A DNA stretch of 64,000 nt, from IMG/VR virus record IMGVR_UViG_3300034107_000725, positions 1 to 64,000 of that record, one strand, 5' to 3'. The notes beneath the pieces were generated by a model. That model ran no database searches. It was given only the letters and a program-made list of their open reading frames with translations, and was not told where the DNA came from. Below, piece by piece: positions 17,679 to 26,650 of this stretch; the first letter of the stretch is position 1; every line of letters starts with the position of its first letter. This stretch comes from a virus. Made by a program: the position numbers and the translations under genes.

Positions 17679-18340
17679 TCATAGAAGGAATCGATGGTTC
17701 CGGTAAAGGAACGATCACGAAGGAGCTGCATGCTCGGCTTGCGATGCGTTCAATAGTTCGCAGCGTCAGCTTTCCAAAGTATGCGGAGACGCTTTACGGC
17801 AAGCTGATTGGCAGATATTTGAATGGGGAGTTTGGTACAGACACTCACCCCTATTTGCATGGCACGTTGTACTCGATGGACCGGTTTGAGTACAAACCGA
17901 TACTGACAAGCCTGCTGACCACAGTAGACTTCGTGCTGTCTGACCGGTACATCCCGTCAAACCTTTGCTACTCTGCTATGAAGGCAAAACCAGAGGAACG
18001 ACAAGAAGTTGTTCAGCACTTCGTCGACCTTGAATACGGCGTCCTAAAGATGCCAGTGCCTGACGTCATCATCTTCTTAGATGTACCCGTAAAGTTTGCG
18101 GTACAAAATATTGCTAAGAAGGCGGCCCGAGATTACACTGACAAACCCGCCGACCTCCACGAGGCCGACGAGCAGTATCTGGACCAGGTAAGGTCGTTCT
18201 ATATGAATGAGTTGATGAAGTACCATCCAGAGACTCAGTTCATCCCTGTGCAGTGTGTAGAGAATGATCAGCTGCTCCCAATCGACGTGATTGTTGAGCG
18301 AATCCTTGTTGAACTACTTCATGTCCACGAAGGCGAGTAA
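17669..18340 (+). CDS. Thymidylate kinase
   Basis: A 223-residue dTMP kinase that phosphorylates dTMP to dTDP for DNA synthesis. Walker A GIDGSGKGT (residues 7-15) follows the typical MFIVIEG start, and SDRYIPSN matches the DRY/DRF motif that binds the nucleotide. The lid region around KKAARDYTDKPAD is typical for the family. GTG is the start codon, overlapping the polymerase stop by 10 bases. Phage TMKs often accept modified dNMPs, so it may also serve base modification; that is inference. Confidence 0.9.
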   Translation: MFIVIEGIDGSGKGTITKELHARLAMRSIVRSVSFPKYAETLYGKLIGRYLNGEFGTDTHPYLHGTLYSMDRFEYKPILTSLLTTVDFVLSDRYIPSNLCYSAMKAKPEERQEVVQHFVDLEYGVLKMPVPDVIIFLDVPVKFAVQNIAKKAARDYTDKPADLHEADEQYLDQVRSFYMNELMKYHPETQFIPVQCVENDQLLPIDVIVERILVELLHVHEGE

Positions 18341-18341
18341 C

Positions 18342-20144
18342 ATGCAAAAGAAGAGAACACTAGTCCCACGTTCCCGTGATTCAATCTTCCGACAGCTTGA
18401 GTCCGACAACGAAGTCAAAACATACACCTCAATGCGAGGTGACATGTCTATCAACCCAGCCTTGAAGGATGTTCGACATCTTAAGTTGAACAGCTACAAG
18501 AAGGGCAAAACGGTTATCCGTATTTGGCCCATGATGGCTCCAGAACAGCCCAGAGAGCGTTTGTTGAACGGACGACTGACGGACGAGGACGTCACTGGTC
18601 TAAGCGGCATGTCAATTTCAGAACCCGTTTTCTGCGTGCAGTACGCGGGTATAACAAAAAATCACGGCAACTTTTTGACAGATCCGAAGAAGGCGGAACC
18701 TTGCAGCTATATCATCGCTCGAAACAAGGACCATGTTGTGGAAGGTGTGGGCTTCTGGCAAGAGCCTTATGTCTTGCTGCAAGTCACGGCCAAACGAGCC
18801 ATGATGGCTGGAGAGTTTGCGGACGGACGGGCTTGGGATCCTCGTTGGAACAAGCTGCTGCCGCCCAATAACAATCCTGCAATCTCACCATTCAAGCAGA
18901 TGTATTTCGTAGTCTGCTCGGTCTACAACAACGGACCTAATCTGGACCTGGTTCGAGAGCACGAAGAGTATACGTCAGGCAGCAAAACGGTTAACAAGGA
19001 TCATCCAAGAGACGGTATCCCGCTAGGGGAAGCTCCGGGAGACCCGATGATTGTGATGCAAATTCCGATTTCAGCAGGAAAGTCCATACTCAAACTGGCC
19101 TGCACTAGAAAAGAAGACTGGGTAACAAACTCGAAAAATCCATCGGCAACTTTCAAGTATGGAGATCCTACTGGTATCTTCGATCCGACCACTAACACGG
19201 TTAAGGGTGGATTGTTTTTCACCCTGTTCAACCCGGAAGTGTGTAAGGAAAAATTTAAACACTGCACTAACAGTGAATCTCCTAGCGATAAGGGATTCCC
19301 TGGCTATGAGGCCGCAGTTACGACTATCTATGAAGGGCCAAACGGAAACCTGTCTGCCAATCTTGCAGAAGATCAGGTGAAGCACATACTAGAAAAACAT
19401 CTGTTTTTCTGGAAAGAAAGTGAGCAGGATCCGGCGGATTCTTATCTGCTGCATGAACCCAGCATTGAAGAGCGTTGTGTGATGCTGGCTAAAGCCTTTC
19501 ATCCTGTACCTAAACTGTTGGAGTTTGCCTGGCTTAGCAATCCAGAGTACTTAGACTTCGAATCGGTTCGTGGTATTCTCCGCAGCCGCACAACAGTTGC
19601 CGTAACAAAGCCAACACGGTTGGACGAACCTGAGGATGCATTTGAGGATGAAGACGATGATCAAGTTCTTCACCAGCAAAAGCGATTAGAATCTGCTGCG
19701 AAAGCCAAGCCCGCTGCTCCAATCAAACCTACCGCGAGTAACAAGTCTGCGGCGAGTCTGGTAGATGACTTTGACGAAGACGACGACGAGTTGGACGAGG
19801 ATGAGTTGGAAGATGATTTTGAGGAAGAAGAAGTCAAACCTAAAAGCAAAGCCAAGGCGGCACCAGCCAAGGCTAAACCAGCAAAGTCCAAACCAGTAGT
19901 CGAAGAAGAAGACGACGACGATCTGGAAGACGACGACCTGGAAGAAGACGACGATGATTTGGACGATGCGGACGAAGCAGTCGCATCTGAAGATTTTGAC
20001 GCGTTTGACGACGAAGTCGATAACTCTGACGCAGAAGACCAGCTCAACAACAGCTTGTCTAAGGCCAAGGCAATCTCTCGCAGTAGCAAGCGAGTGATTA
20101 CTCCCGAGCCGGTTAAACCTCCAACCAAGAGAAAAGCCAGATAA
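18342..20144 (+). CDS. Candidate ssDNA-binding protein with long acidic tail
   Basis: A 600-residue protein placed between thymidylate kinase and the RecA-like gene. The N-terminal ~440 residues are a globular domain with many aromatic and basic residues. The last ~150 residues are extremely rich in Asp and Glu, broken by Ala/Lys/Pro linkers. Acidic C-terminal tails are the hallmark of phage SSBs (T4 gp32, T7 gp2.5), where they recruit partners, but this protein is about twice as long and I see no clear OB-fold motif. ATG 18342 directly follows the previous stop; an in-frame upstream extension is not needed. A terminator follows. Confidence 0.6.
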   Translation: MQKKRTLVPRSRDSIFRQLESDNEVKTYTSMRGDMSINPALKDVRHLKLNSYKKGKTVIRIWPMMAPEQPRERLLNGRLTDEDVTGLSGMSISEPVFCVQYAGITKNHGNFLTDPKKAEPCSYIIARNKDHVVEGVGFWQEPYVLLQVTAKRAMMAGEFADGRAWDPRWNKLLPPNNNPAISPFKQMYFVVCSVYNNGPNLDLVREHEEYTSGSKTVNKDHPRDGIPLGEAPGDPMIVMQIPISAGKSILKLACTRKEDWVTNSKNPSATFKYGDPTGIFDPTTNTVKGGLFFTLFNPEVCKEKFKHCTNSESPSDKGFPGYEAAVTTIYEGPNGNLSANLAEDQVKHILEKHLFFWKESEQDPADSYLLHEPSIEERCVMLAKAFHPVPKLLEFAWLSNPEYLDFESVRGILRSRTTVAVTKPTRLDEPEDAFEDEDDDQVLHQQKRLESAAKAKPAAPIKPTASNKSAASLVDDFDEDDDELDEDELEDDFEEEEVKPKSKAKAAPAKAKPAKSKPVVEEEDDDDLEDDDLEEDDDDLDDADEAVASEDFDAFDDEVDNSDAEDQLNNSLSKAKAISRSSKRVITPEPVKPPTKRKAR

Positions 20145-20165
20145 GGCAATTCAACAAGTTGTACG

Positions 20166-20197
20166 AACGAAGCTGGGTAGTTCCAGCTTCGTTTTTT
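20166..20197 (+). terminator. Intrinsic terminator
   Basis: An 11-bp perfect stem (20166-20176 with 20183-20193), a six-base loop and TTTTTT follow the acidic-tailed protein gene. It separates the replication operon from the small gene and recombinase gene downstream. Confidence 0.9.
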
Positions 20198-20223
20198 CAC
20201 GCACATCTAAGCAAGGTGAATTA

Positions 20224-20370
20224 ATGGCTAAAGTCAAAGATAAACCCAGGCTACGTGTATACTTGTGCAAAGAAGGCCGCGAAGAATTTACGCTGGAGGC
20301 GGTAGATTTAACGCAGGCAAAAGAGTACGCTGCACTGTACAATGCAGTCGTAATCTGTGAACTAAAGTAA
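20224..20370 (+). CDS. Small hypothetical protein, 48 residues
   Basis: A short ORF (MAKVKDKPRLRVYLCKEGRE at the start) with AAGGTGA upstream of its ATG. It fills the space between a terminator and the recombinase gene with no better explanation. It looks like a small beta-beta-alpha fold. No function is evident. Confidence 0.6.
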   Translation: MAKVKDKPRLRVYLCKEGREEFTLEAVDLTQAKEYAALYNAVVICELK

Positions 20371-20380
20371 GGAAGCCCGC

Positions 20381-21922
20381 ATGACTGATGAGCAACTTGA
20401 CGATACGACAAGAGAACTGATAGATCTGCTGAATTCTGCTCCAAAGCAGATTAAAGCACCTGTTCCGCCTAAGCCTAGTAAGCCAAAACCTCCGGCTAAG
20501 GCCAAGGGGAAAACTGAGACCAAACCTTCCGGCAAACCGGCAGCTAAGGTTCCTAAAAAACCCGTGGCAGTTAGCCCAAAAAAACCAGTTAACTCAGCTG
20601 AGCCAGTCAAGGCTTCAGCTGATTTCAAGCCTGGAGTGATGATTGATGACCGTAAGCTGACCAACAAAGGTAAGGAGTCACTGAGGTCTCGTTGGTCCGC
20701 AGAGGCCAGCGGAGAAAGCCGCGACGGTCTGATGACAGGATTGCGTGCTATTGCCCGGGATAAGTTTGGGGCTGAACGCGTGTTTGGTTCTCGGGCGGAT
20801 CTTGAGCAGCTTGCTATCGGTATTCCTATGCCGTCGCTGGCCTTGGAATACTTACTGGCTAACAACATATTTCCAGTCAACAGTTTGGTGATGCTGGCTG
20901 GAAGTTGGGGTTGTTGCAAGTCGGCACTGTCTTATGAGATCTTCCGCTGGTTTTACGAGCAAAGCGGTATGATCACACATATCGACACCGAAGATAAATT
21001 CGACGCTGACTTTGCTTGCGACATCATGCAGGTGCCGAGAAACTCTAATCCTTTCATGTCCAACCGGGCAAAATCTATTGAGCTGATGCAGGACATGCTT
21101 ACGTTCTATATCGGCGAAGCCAAGAAGGTGTTGAAAGGAACGAAAGAGGAACCAGGTCCTGGCAACTCTGTGCCTTGCTGCTTCTGTATCGACAGTTTGG
21201 CCGGTGCTTCATCTGAAGAGGTACAAGAGAAAATCTTGAAAGAAGGGCACGCCGGTAGATCCCACCCCGTTGGTGTGTTGAAAAACACCACGTATTTGAC
21301 GGGCATCAAGCCGATGTTTGAAAATTGGCCTTTTACTTTGTTGGTGGTAAACCACCTCAAAGAGAAGACCGACGACATGGGTAACACTCGTCAGTACACA
21401 CTTGGCGGGCAGAGCTACAATTTCCACGAGAGTTTTGAGCTGCGGAACTCTGTGTTCAAGCAGAGTTTCAAAAATACCGAGTGGGAAGGTATCGGGATTA
21501 GGATACAGTGTGCCAAGAATTCGTTCGGACCTACGGGTCGAGTGATCAAGACTCGATTCCTGTGGTGGTGTGAGGATGATCCGGAAACCGGAGAACCTAG
21601 AGATAGGTTTATGTGGGACTGGAATTGGTCTCTTATCACACTGCTACACGAGCTGGACGGTATGGCAAAGCAGCGATTGCTGGCAAGGGGTGTGAGGGTT
21701 GAGGTCAGATCGGCTAAAGCTGAGCTCGAGTGCTTGGCTAACGTGCGAGCGTTGGGCATGGGTAAAGATGAGTACCTACCTTTTCAGCAGGTAGGTCAGA
21801 TGATTCAGGATGACGAAGAAGTCAGTAAGCTGATTCGTGACGCTCTGAACATCAAACAACGTAGACAGCTGATCCGTCCGTATGACGAAATTGTCAACGA
21901 TTACCTAAAATCTGCGGAGTGA
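20381..21922 (+). CDS. RecA/UvsX-like recombinase with variant Walker A
   Basis: A 513-residue RecA-fold ATPase. The first ~80 residues are a disordered Pro/Lys-rich tail. The core has Walker A GSWGCCKS (Gly174 to Ser181, Cys179 replacing the usual Gly before Lys180), a Walker B-like FCIDSLAGASS and LLVVNHLKEK, which corresponds to the RecA strand before loop 2. It would load on ssDNA for strand exchange, together with the SbcCD pair and the resolvase. T4 UvsX also has a non-Gly residue at this Walker A position, giving precedent. Distinction from a DnaB-type ATPase rests on order of motifs and context. Confidence 0.78.
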   Translation: MTDEQLDDTTRELIDLLNSAPKQIKAPVPPKPSKPKPPAKAKGKTETKPSGKPAAKVPKKPVAVSPKKPVNSAEPVKASADFKPGVMIDDRKLTNKGKESLRSRWSAEASGESRDGLMTGLRAIARDKFGAERVFGSRADLEQLAIGIPMPSLALEYLLANNIFPVNSLVMLAGSWGCCKSALSYEIFRWFYEQSGMITHIDTEDKFDADFACDIMQVPRNSNPFMSNRAKSIELMQDMLTFYIGEAKKVLKGTKEEPGPGNSVPCCFCIDSLAGASSEEVQEKILKEGHAGRSHPVGVLKNTTYLTGIKPMFENWPFTLLVVNHLKEKTDDMGNTRQYTLGGQSYNFHESFELRNSVFKQSFKNTEWEGIGIRIQCAKNSFGPTGRVIKTRFLWWCEDDPETGEPRDRFMWDWNWSLITLLHELDGMAKQRLLARGVRVEVRSAKAELECLANVRALGMGKDEYLPFQQVGQMIQDDEEVSKLIRDALNIKQRRQLIRPYDEIVNDYLKSAE

Positions 21923-21925
21923 TGC

Positions 21926-22486
21926 ATGGATCGTGTAAATCCGCTAAATCCGCTACTGGGTAAAATTGAAAAATTTGAACAGTCGGATTTTCAGCTCAAG
22001 CAGTGGGAGTCCAGTCGTGTTGAATGGACACTACGACGACTAAAACTGGAACGACAGCGTAAAGAAATACTGTCCGAGTCGGTCGGCGGCAAGTATACTT
22101 TTGCTGAGTTCAACAGAGTAGTAGACTTCCCGATGTACCTGGCAGCAGAGCCGATGATTGGAACACCTCCAATACATCGAGATCCGCACTCAATTCACCC
22201 CATGTGGTTCAAGTCGTTTTGTAGCTTGCCATTCGTCAAGCTCTACGAAGAGAAACTTGAAGCCTGGTTCAGCGGTAAGCGAGATCGTCCGCTGGGAATG
22301 GTCTTTCCAAGGAAAGGCTTTTTGCACGGGTTGATTCTACACAACGGTGATTTGGAGAGGTTCATAGCTCCACAATCCAGCTGTCATGTGTTTAAAGGCG
22401 GCAAGAAGCACATGATGAACTTGATCGTACAACCCTATACGGGGTTTATCGATAACTTGAAGGGTGACTTTTCGGAAAGTCACTGA
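21926..22486 (+). CDS. Hypothetical protein
   Basis: A 186-residue protein with no recognised family. It has a charged helical N-terminal region (residues 30-50 rich in Arg/Lys/Glu) and a C-terminal part with several His and Phe residues. It starts three bases after the recombinase stop, so it belongs to the same operon. Confidence 0.68.
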   Translation: MDRVNPLNPLLGKIEKFEQSDFQLKQWESSRVEWTLRRLKLERQRKEILSESVGGKYTFAEFNRVVDFPMYLAAEPMIGTPPIHRDPHSIHPMWFKSFCSLPFVKLYEEKLEAWFSGKRDRPLGMVFPRKGFLHGLILHNGDLERFIAPQSSCHVFKGGKKHMMNLIVQPYTGFIDNLKGDFSESH

Positions 22487-22491
22487 GTCTA

Positions 22492-22504
22492 AAATACGGA
22501 ATTG
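22492..22504 (+). repeat. 13-bp palindromic element, 5' UTR copy
   Basis: AAATACGGAATTG lies directly before the AAGAAGG ribosome site of the next gene. It is one of about ten copies of the imperfect palindrome AAATNCGGAATTT in this window. Confidence 0.6.
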
Positions 22505-22517
22505 AAAGAAGGTAGTG

Positions 22518-23465
22518 ATGTCCACAACAACTGAATTGGATATAAAGGCACGGGAAATCATCTTTAAAGAGATGGACCCAGTCACGCAGGTTGCAGCTGA
22601 ACAGGGTATTGCAAAAGTTGGGCTGGGTCAAAAGGCAGCCATAATGGTGCTCTATGACCTGGGTCTGTTGGTAGACTCCGTGCTTAAGACAACACACTTG
22701 AGCGAAGCTCAGAAGGCTCAGGAGATCAAGAAACTTTCAGCGTATTGGGGTCAGTCCGAGTGGGACTCCAGCACACTGTACAATCTGCGGAATGTGTCTG
22801 TAGCATTTGACCGCGACTTCCTGAAAGATCAGATGGAAGAGCGGATGACCAACGGGCGGTACTTGAGTTGGTCTCACTTCAAGGAACTTCAAAAGTTACC
22901 TGTGAAGGCTCAGATGGCAAAACTTAAGCAGATTCGCCAGCACTGTTGGAGTGCTAAAGAATTGGCTCAAGATATTCAAGGACGGCAGGAGTCAGAGATT
23001 CGCAGGACAGGCGGACGAAAGCCCGCACTTCCAAAGACACCAACAGCGATGTTGCAGAAGATCTTCACCTCGGTGCAGATGACGGACAACTACCTCATGG
23101 CAATTTCTGAGCCCTTAGGTGGGCTGTTCCTGGAGATGTCTCCACAGGATTTGAATGAGCAGTTTGTTGAGCACATCGATAGTACGCTGGCTCGGATGGC
23201 AGAGACGCAAAAACACATCACAGAAACGACTGAGAGTCTCGAGAAGGTTAGAACGCGAGCTCAATCTGTGTTACAGCAGGGCGGCAAGGCGGTGGCGGCC
23301 AAGCGATCACCCGACGCGTTGATTGCGGAAGTGCTGGACGAGGTAGACGAGGTAGACGAGGTAGAAGACGACGACGTGGACGAGGTGATTGAAGCGGCTC
23401 TAGCCAAGTCGACAGTCGAAGTCGGACGCAAGTTTACTAAAAGAACAACAAAAACAATTGCCTGA
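22518..23465 (+). CDS. Hypothetical DNA-binding-like protein with acidic repeat
   Basis: A 315-residue protein. The central part, LSWSHFKELQKL followed by ARQHCWSAKEL-like sequence, recalls helix-turn-helix-containing DUF1016 or plasmid partition-type proteins, but the match is weak. A coiled-coil segment follows (residues ~225-260). The C-terminus has a low-complexity acidic run built from Asp-Glu-Val repeats. ATG 22518 is preferred over GTG 22515 because of the AAGAAGG spacing. A strong terminator lies just downstream. Confidence 0.68.
   Translation: MSTTTELDIKAREIIFKEMDPVTQVAAEQGIAKVGLGQKAAIMVLYDLGLLVDSVLKTTHLSEAQKAQEIKKLSAYWGQSEWDSSTLYNLRNVSVAFDRDFLKDQMEERMTNGRYLSWSHFKELQKLPVKAQMAKLKQIRQHCWSAKELAQDIQGRQESEIRRTGGRKPALPKTPTAMLQKIFTSVQMTDNYLMAISEPLGGLFLEMSPQDLNEQFVEHIDSTLARMAETQKHITETTESLEKVRTRAQSVLQQGGKAVAAKRSPDALIAEVLDEVDEVDEVEDDDVDEVIEAALAKSTVEVGRKFTKRTTKTIA
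23337..23363 (+). repeat. Three tandem 9-bp repeats in coding sequence
   Basis: GACGAGGTA is repeated three times without change, encoding Asp-Glu-Val units in the acidic tail of the preceding protein. Copy number may vary between strains. Confidence 0.85.
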
Positions 23466-23497
23466 TACCGGCTGGGTTTGCGGTACCGGGTAACTAG

Positions 23498-23537
23498 GCT
23501 GTAATCGGTTCTCACGAACTGATTACAGCTTTTTTTT
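23498..23537 (+). terminator. Intrinsic terminator
   Basis: A 14-bp stem (23498-23511 with 23516-23529, one G-U pair) with the loop TCAC and an eight-base T-run. It closes the recombinase operon. Confidence 0.93.
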
Positions 23538-23561
23538 ACCTGTCACGTGAAAGGTGAAACC

Positions 23562-24374
23562 ATGTTCTCAGTATGTGCGATGTTCTACGGCGACTACCCG
23601 GCATTGGCTAACCGACTGCTGCTCTCGTTGGAGCAGCATGATTACGTTCAAGACTTTCGTTTTGGGCTTAATCAGGTAAGTGATGACACACGAAAATGTG
23701 TTGAAGACTGGGCGGTACGAAATATGACGCGACAGCCCGTCTATCTATACGAAGACTCAAAAGGTACAAACCTGGGCAAGTACCCGCTCATGCGGGCAAT
23801 GTTCAGGGATAGACCTTTGGGTCGAGACATCATGTGGTTTGATGACGATAGTTATCTTGACGCCTGTGTGACCGGCGACTGGTGGCTCAAGGTACGGGAA
23901 TTGATGGAGTCATTTACGCAGGTTGGGGCTTTGCATCGGATAAACCAACAAGGCAAGCAGCACAACGCAATACGGCAACAAAGCTGGTTCAACGATAAAC
24001 CAGTGCATGAACGCCACACGTATTTGTTTGCCACTGGCGGTTGGTGGGCAGCCAACTCTGCCTTCTTGCTGGAATGGGACTATCCGTTTCCAGCGTTGTA
24101 TCACAACGGTGGTGACTCCATTCTGGGAGAATTGCTACGACAACAGGACAAAAAAATCCACAACTTTGCAGAGGGTATTCAGTGCCACTGCGAAAGTTGT
24201 CAAAGGCGGGGCATTGCACAGGACAAGCCAGTGGTTCATATTAATGTCGGCGGTCGAGCAGGTCGCCGCGGCATTGGTGTGACAGGTGAAAACTATGTCT
24301 GGCGAGACGGTAATCCGCAACCGGCGTTACAGCATCAACGATTTGAATTGAAGGTGTGTCGCTATGCAGTTTAA
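23562..24374 (+). CDS. Glycosyltransferase-like protein (GT-A fold)
   Basis: A 270-residue protein that begins with a hydrophobic beta strand (MFSVCAMFYGDYPALANRL), contains IMWFDDDSYLD (a DXD-type metal and nucleotide-sugar motif) and ends with Trp-rich acceptor-site sequence. The pattern matches family 2-type glycosyltransferases. The acceptor is unknown. ATG 23562 follows AAAGGTGA; an in-frame GTG at 23547 is less likely. It stands apart from the main glycosyltransferase cluster and follows a terminator, so it needs its own promoter. The last 11 bases overlap the next gene. Confidence 0.72.
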   Translation: MFSVCAMFYGDYPALANRLLLSLEQHDYVQDFRFGLNQVSDDTRKCVEDWAVRNMTRQPVYLYEDSKGTNLGKYPLMRAMFRDRPLGRDIMWFDDDSYLDACVTGDWWLKVRELMESFTQVGALHRINQQGKQHNAIRQQSWFNDKPVHERHTYLFATGGWWAANSAFLLEWDYPFPALYHNGGDSILGELLRQQDKKIHNFAEGIQCHCESCQRRGIAQDKPVVHINVGGRAGRRGIGVTGENYVWRDGNPQPALQHQRFELKVCRYAV

Positions 24375-24756
24375 GTACGAGCCGTTTGACGTAGAATTTT
24401 ACCTGAAACAGAAGGTTCAACCGATCTTTCTGATTTCAGAACTAAAACCGGCTACCAACTACTACACGTTACAAAATCCGTATACCGGAGAGTTCGCAGT
24501 TACTACAAGTAACAGTGAAGCAGTTCGCGTGCCTGTTTTTGGTGTCACAGCAAGGTCTGACGACCTTACCATGACGCACGGTAGTTTACTGACAATTATG
24601 GGTGTAGAATCGGCGGCCAAGTTCATAAGTCAACTACCGTTACGAACAACATCGATTACGTGTTTGCGTATGTTCGTATCTAAAACTTGCCACGAACTAC
24701 CTGACGGTAGTTTTCGAGCCTACTTCGGGCTTGTGGTTGAAGCAGATTCTAGATAA
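24364..24756 (+). CDS. Hypothetical protein
   Basis: A 130-residue protein of unknown function with a likely beta-rich fold. It overlaps the preceding glycosyltransferase gene by 11 bases and probably is co-translated with it. Confidence 0.65.
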   Translation: MQFKYEPFDVEFYLKQKVQPIFLISELKPATNYYTLQNPYTGEFAVTTSNSEAVRVPVFGVTARSDDLTMTHGSLLTIMGVESAAKFISQLPLRTTSITCLRMFVSKTCHELPDGSFRAYFGLVVEADSR

Positions 24757-24774
24757 CTATTCAAGGAGAGCAGT

Positions 24775-25326
24775 ATGAGTGCACCTAACTGGAGCGAGAT
24801 GCAACCTGATGACGGATACTTCGCAAAACTTCACGTGATTGGCGAAGTCCGAGCTTGGTTGGTTTTGGGTGTATCCGAAGGCGGAAAAATACGCCAGATC
24901 AAAGATGTTGCCGTAGTACATTGGCCATCTCTTGAGCAGATTGGCGATCTACGTAGACAACTGATCGTGTTAAAGGCTGTGGCTGAATATCTAAATGCAG
25001 GCGGCAATCCGGACGAACTGCAAAAAATGGTCATAGGTATCGACGAAACGCTGTGGTTACACGGTTGGAGCTACTTCAACAGTGGAATCACGTCAGACGG
25101 TTCTCAGGTGCACGAATACGTCGATGTGTCAGGGAAACGCTTTGTCCGCTGGGTTCGTAACGAATTTATCGACATCGATTTGACACTGGAGCAGATTGCA
25201 GATGACAACACCGCCTACACCAGAGCATCCGCCGATACCGTCGATAAACATCGAATCGGTATTGGCTCGGAGGGACAAGATGGTGACGGCCCTGGCGGAG
25301 TATCTGGGGCAGGATTTGCAGGGTGA
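24775..25326 (+). CDS. Hypothetical protein
   Basis: A 183-residue protein with AAGGAGAG in front of its ATG. The N-terminal ~120 residues look folded (several Trp). The C-terminal ~50 residues are Gly/Asp-rich and coincide with the 125-base overlap with the next gene, so this tail may be shaped by the other frame. Confidence 0.65.
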   Translation: MSAPNWSEMQPDDGYFAKLHVIGEVRAWLVLGVSEGGKIRQIKDVAVVHWPSLEQIGDLRRQLIVLKAVAEYLNAGGNPDELQKMVIGIDETLWLHGWSYFNSGITSDGSQVHEYVDVSGKRFVRWVRNEFIDIDLTLEQIADDNTAYTRASADTVDKHRIGIGSEGQDGDGPGGVSGAGFAG

Positions 25327-26122
25327 CACGTTTTTCTTGTTTGTTGACGCACTTCAAAGGGCGTTGCCAAATGGGATTTCCAGGATTACCGTGCACAACA
25401 GTGTTAAACATTTACTCAAAAAGGAACTGACTCATCAGTTGCTTTCTGATACTTGTTGGAGACTGGCTGGCAATATCAATAGTCTTGTTGCGGCTAAACC
25501 TGTAGCCAAGTGGACGCGACAAGACCACTTTGAATGGATTCCAGTGCAAGTCTCTGAAATCCAGACAATCAAAAAGCATGGTCAACTCATGCATGACATC
25601 ACAGTCCGTGGCTTGGCGGGTTCAGTAGCTCCGGGTTATCTGACTCAGACCTGGTCTTTGAAAAAAACAAGCTATCTGGCTGTGTACCGCAACGAAAAAG
25701 GCTTGGGGTTTGGTTTTGGACGTTCCCGCATCAACGGTAGGGGCGAACAAACGGGCCGCAGTCTTTTTAACGACATCCGACAATTTTACGGTTTGAGGTT
25801 CTACCTCTTACTGGACCCGAAGCGATCGCAGACAGATCCTGTAGCGATAGAGGTAGGTCACACAACAGCCACAATGAACTATAATAAACGGCTCATTGTG
25901 GCTCGAGATCGTACTCGAACATCCTGCCTAAGGGGTTTACCTGATACGCAGGAATGTTATCATTGCCCCTACGGTACGGATAAATGTGTGCTAGCAACGC
26001 ACCCTAAGACGTATACAATTGCTAAATGCTCTCGCTGCTGTAAGCCAGGATTCTTTGATCCAACAGAGCAAGAGTATTCCAAGATGTGCGTCAACTGTGT
26101 GTTCGCGGAAAGGAAAAAATGA
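25202..26122 (+). CDS. Hypothetical protein with C-terminal Cys pairs
   Basis: A 306-residue protein. The C-terminal ~60 residues hold CYHCPYGTDKC, CSRCC and CVNC, which suggests one or two zinc ribbons. The central part is basic (GFGRSRINGRGEQTGRS), so nucleic acid binding is plausible. The ATG at 25202 lies inside the previous gene, giving a 125-base overlap; a later start at 25280 (MVTALAEYL) would reduce it to about 47 bases. I cannot decide between them from the sequence. Confidence 0.68.
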   Translation: MTTPPTPEHPPIPSINIESVLARRDKMVTALAEYLGQDLQGDTFFLFVDALQRALPNGISRITVHNSVKHLLKKELTHQLLSDTCWRLAGNINSLVAAKPVAKWTRQDHFEWIPVQVSEIQTIKKHGQLMHDITVRGLAGSVAPGYLTQTWSLKKTSYLAVYRNEKGLGFGFGRSRINGRGEQTGRSLFNDIRQFYGLRFYLLLDPKRSQTDPVAIEVGHTTATMNYNKRLIVARDRTRTSCLRGLPDTQECYHCPYGTDKCVLATHPKTYTIAKCSRCCKPGFFDPTEQEYSKMCVNCVFAERKK

Positions 26123-26637
26123 CTATACAAGCTCGCATGGCCGCGGAGGATCCACGGCTATATAACCCAAGTCGAGACGTAGCCCATAACTTTCAAAAAG
26201 TGATGGAGCTAGTTGCCGGGCGTCTGGAAGATAACGCCTGGCCGGAGCTTGACGAGATACTAAAGAGAGAAGGTGTCACCCTAGACGATTTAGGTGAGGC
26301 TTGCGGAGCATACTGCAAGTACTTAACGGTTGCGGTCACAGCTCCAGAAATGTCTATGCATGCAGGTATGGAGCTATCCGGATTTTTTGACTGCAAACCG
26401 GCAGCACAGGTTGCTATTCTGGCTATGATTGGCACTTGCTATGCCGGGATACAGTTTGGTGGAATCCGAGAAGCGACCATAGGTGGAAAAGGGCCAATGG
26501 AAACTGTCGGGGACGTAATCAAACACGCGGAACAGTTTCAAGCCTACGTGGGAATACCCCGCTGGCGACGCAGACTTATTCGCACAAAAGCCCGGATAAT
26601 AAAGGCCGTTCAGATTTTACGAAATTCGTCAAACTGA
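26119..26637 (+). CDS. Hypothetical protein
   Basis: A 172-residue protein whose start overlaps the previous stop (ATGA) with AAAGGA upstream. The middle is helical and partly hydrophobic, and the C-terminus is basic (RWRRRLIRTKARI). No family recognised. Confidence 0.68.
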   Translation: MTIQARMAAEDPRLYNPSRDVAHNFQKVMELVAGRLEDNAWPELDEILKREGVTLDDLGEACGAYCKYLTVAVTAPEMSMHAGMELSGFFDCKPAAQVAILAMIGTCYAGIQFGGIREATIGGKGPMETVGDVIKHAEQFQAYVGIPRWRRRLIRTKARIIKAVQILRNSSN

Positions 26638-26650
26638 GGCTGGAGTGAAT

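Noticed and set aside
19670-20206. Serine-rich reverse-strand open frame
   Set aside because: It is the complement of the Asp/Glu-rich tail (GAC/GAA/GAT read backwards gives Ser codons) and overlaps a terminator.
20362-20919. Reverse-strand open frame opposite the recombinase N-terminus
   Set aside because: Complement of a Pro/Lys-rich low-complexity region; no start signal.
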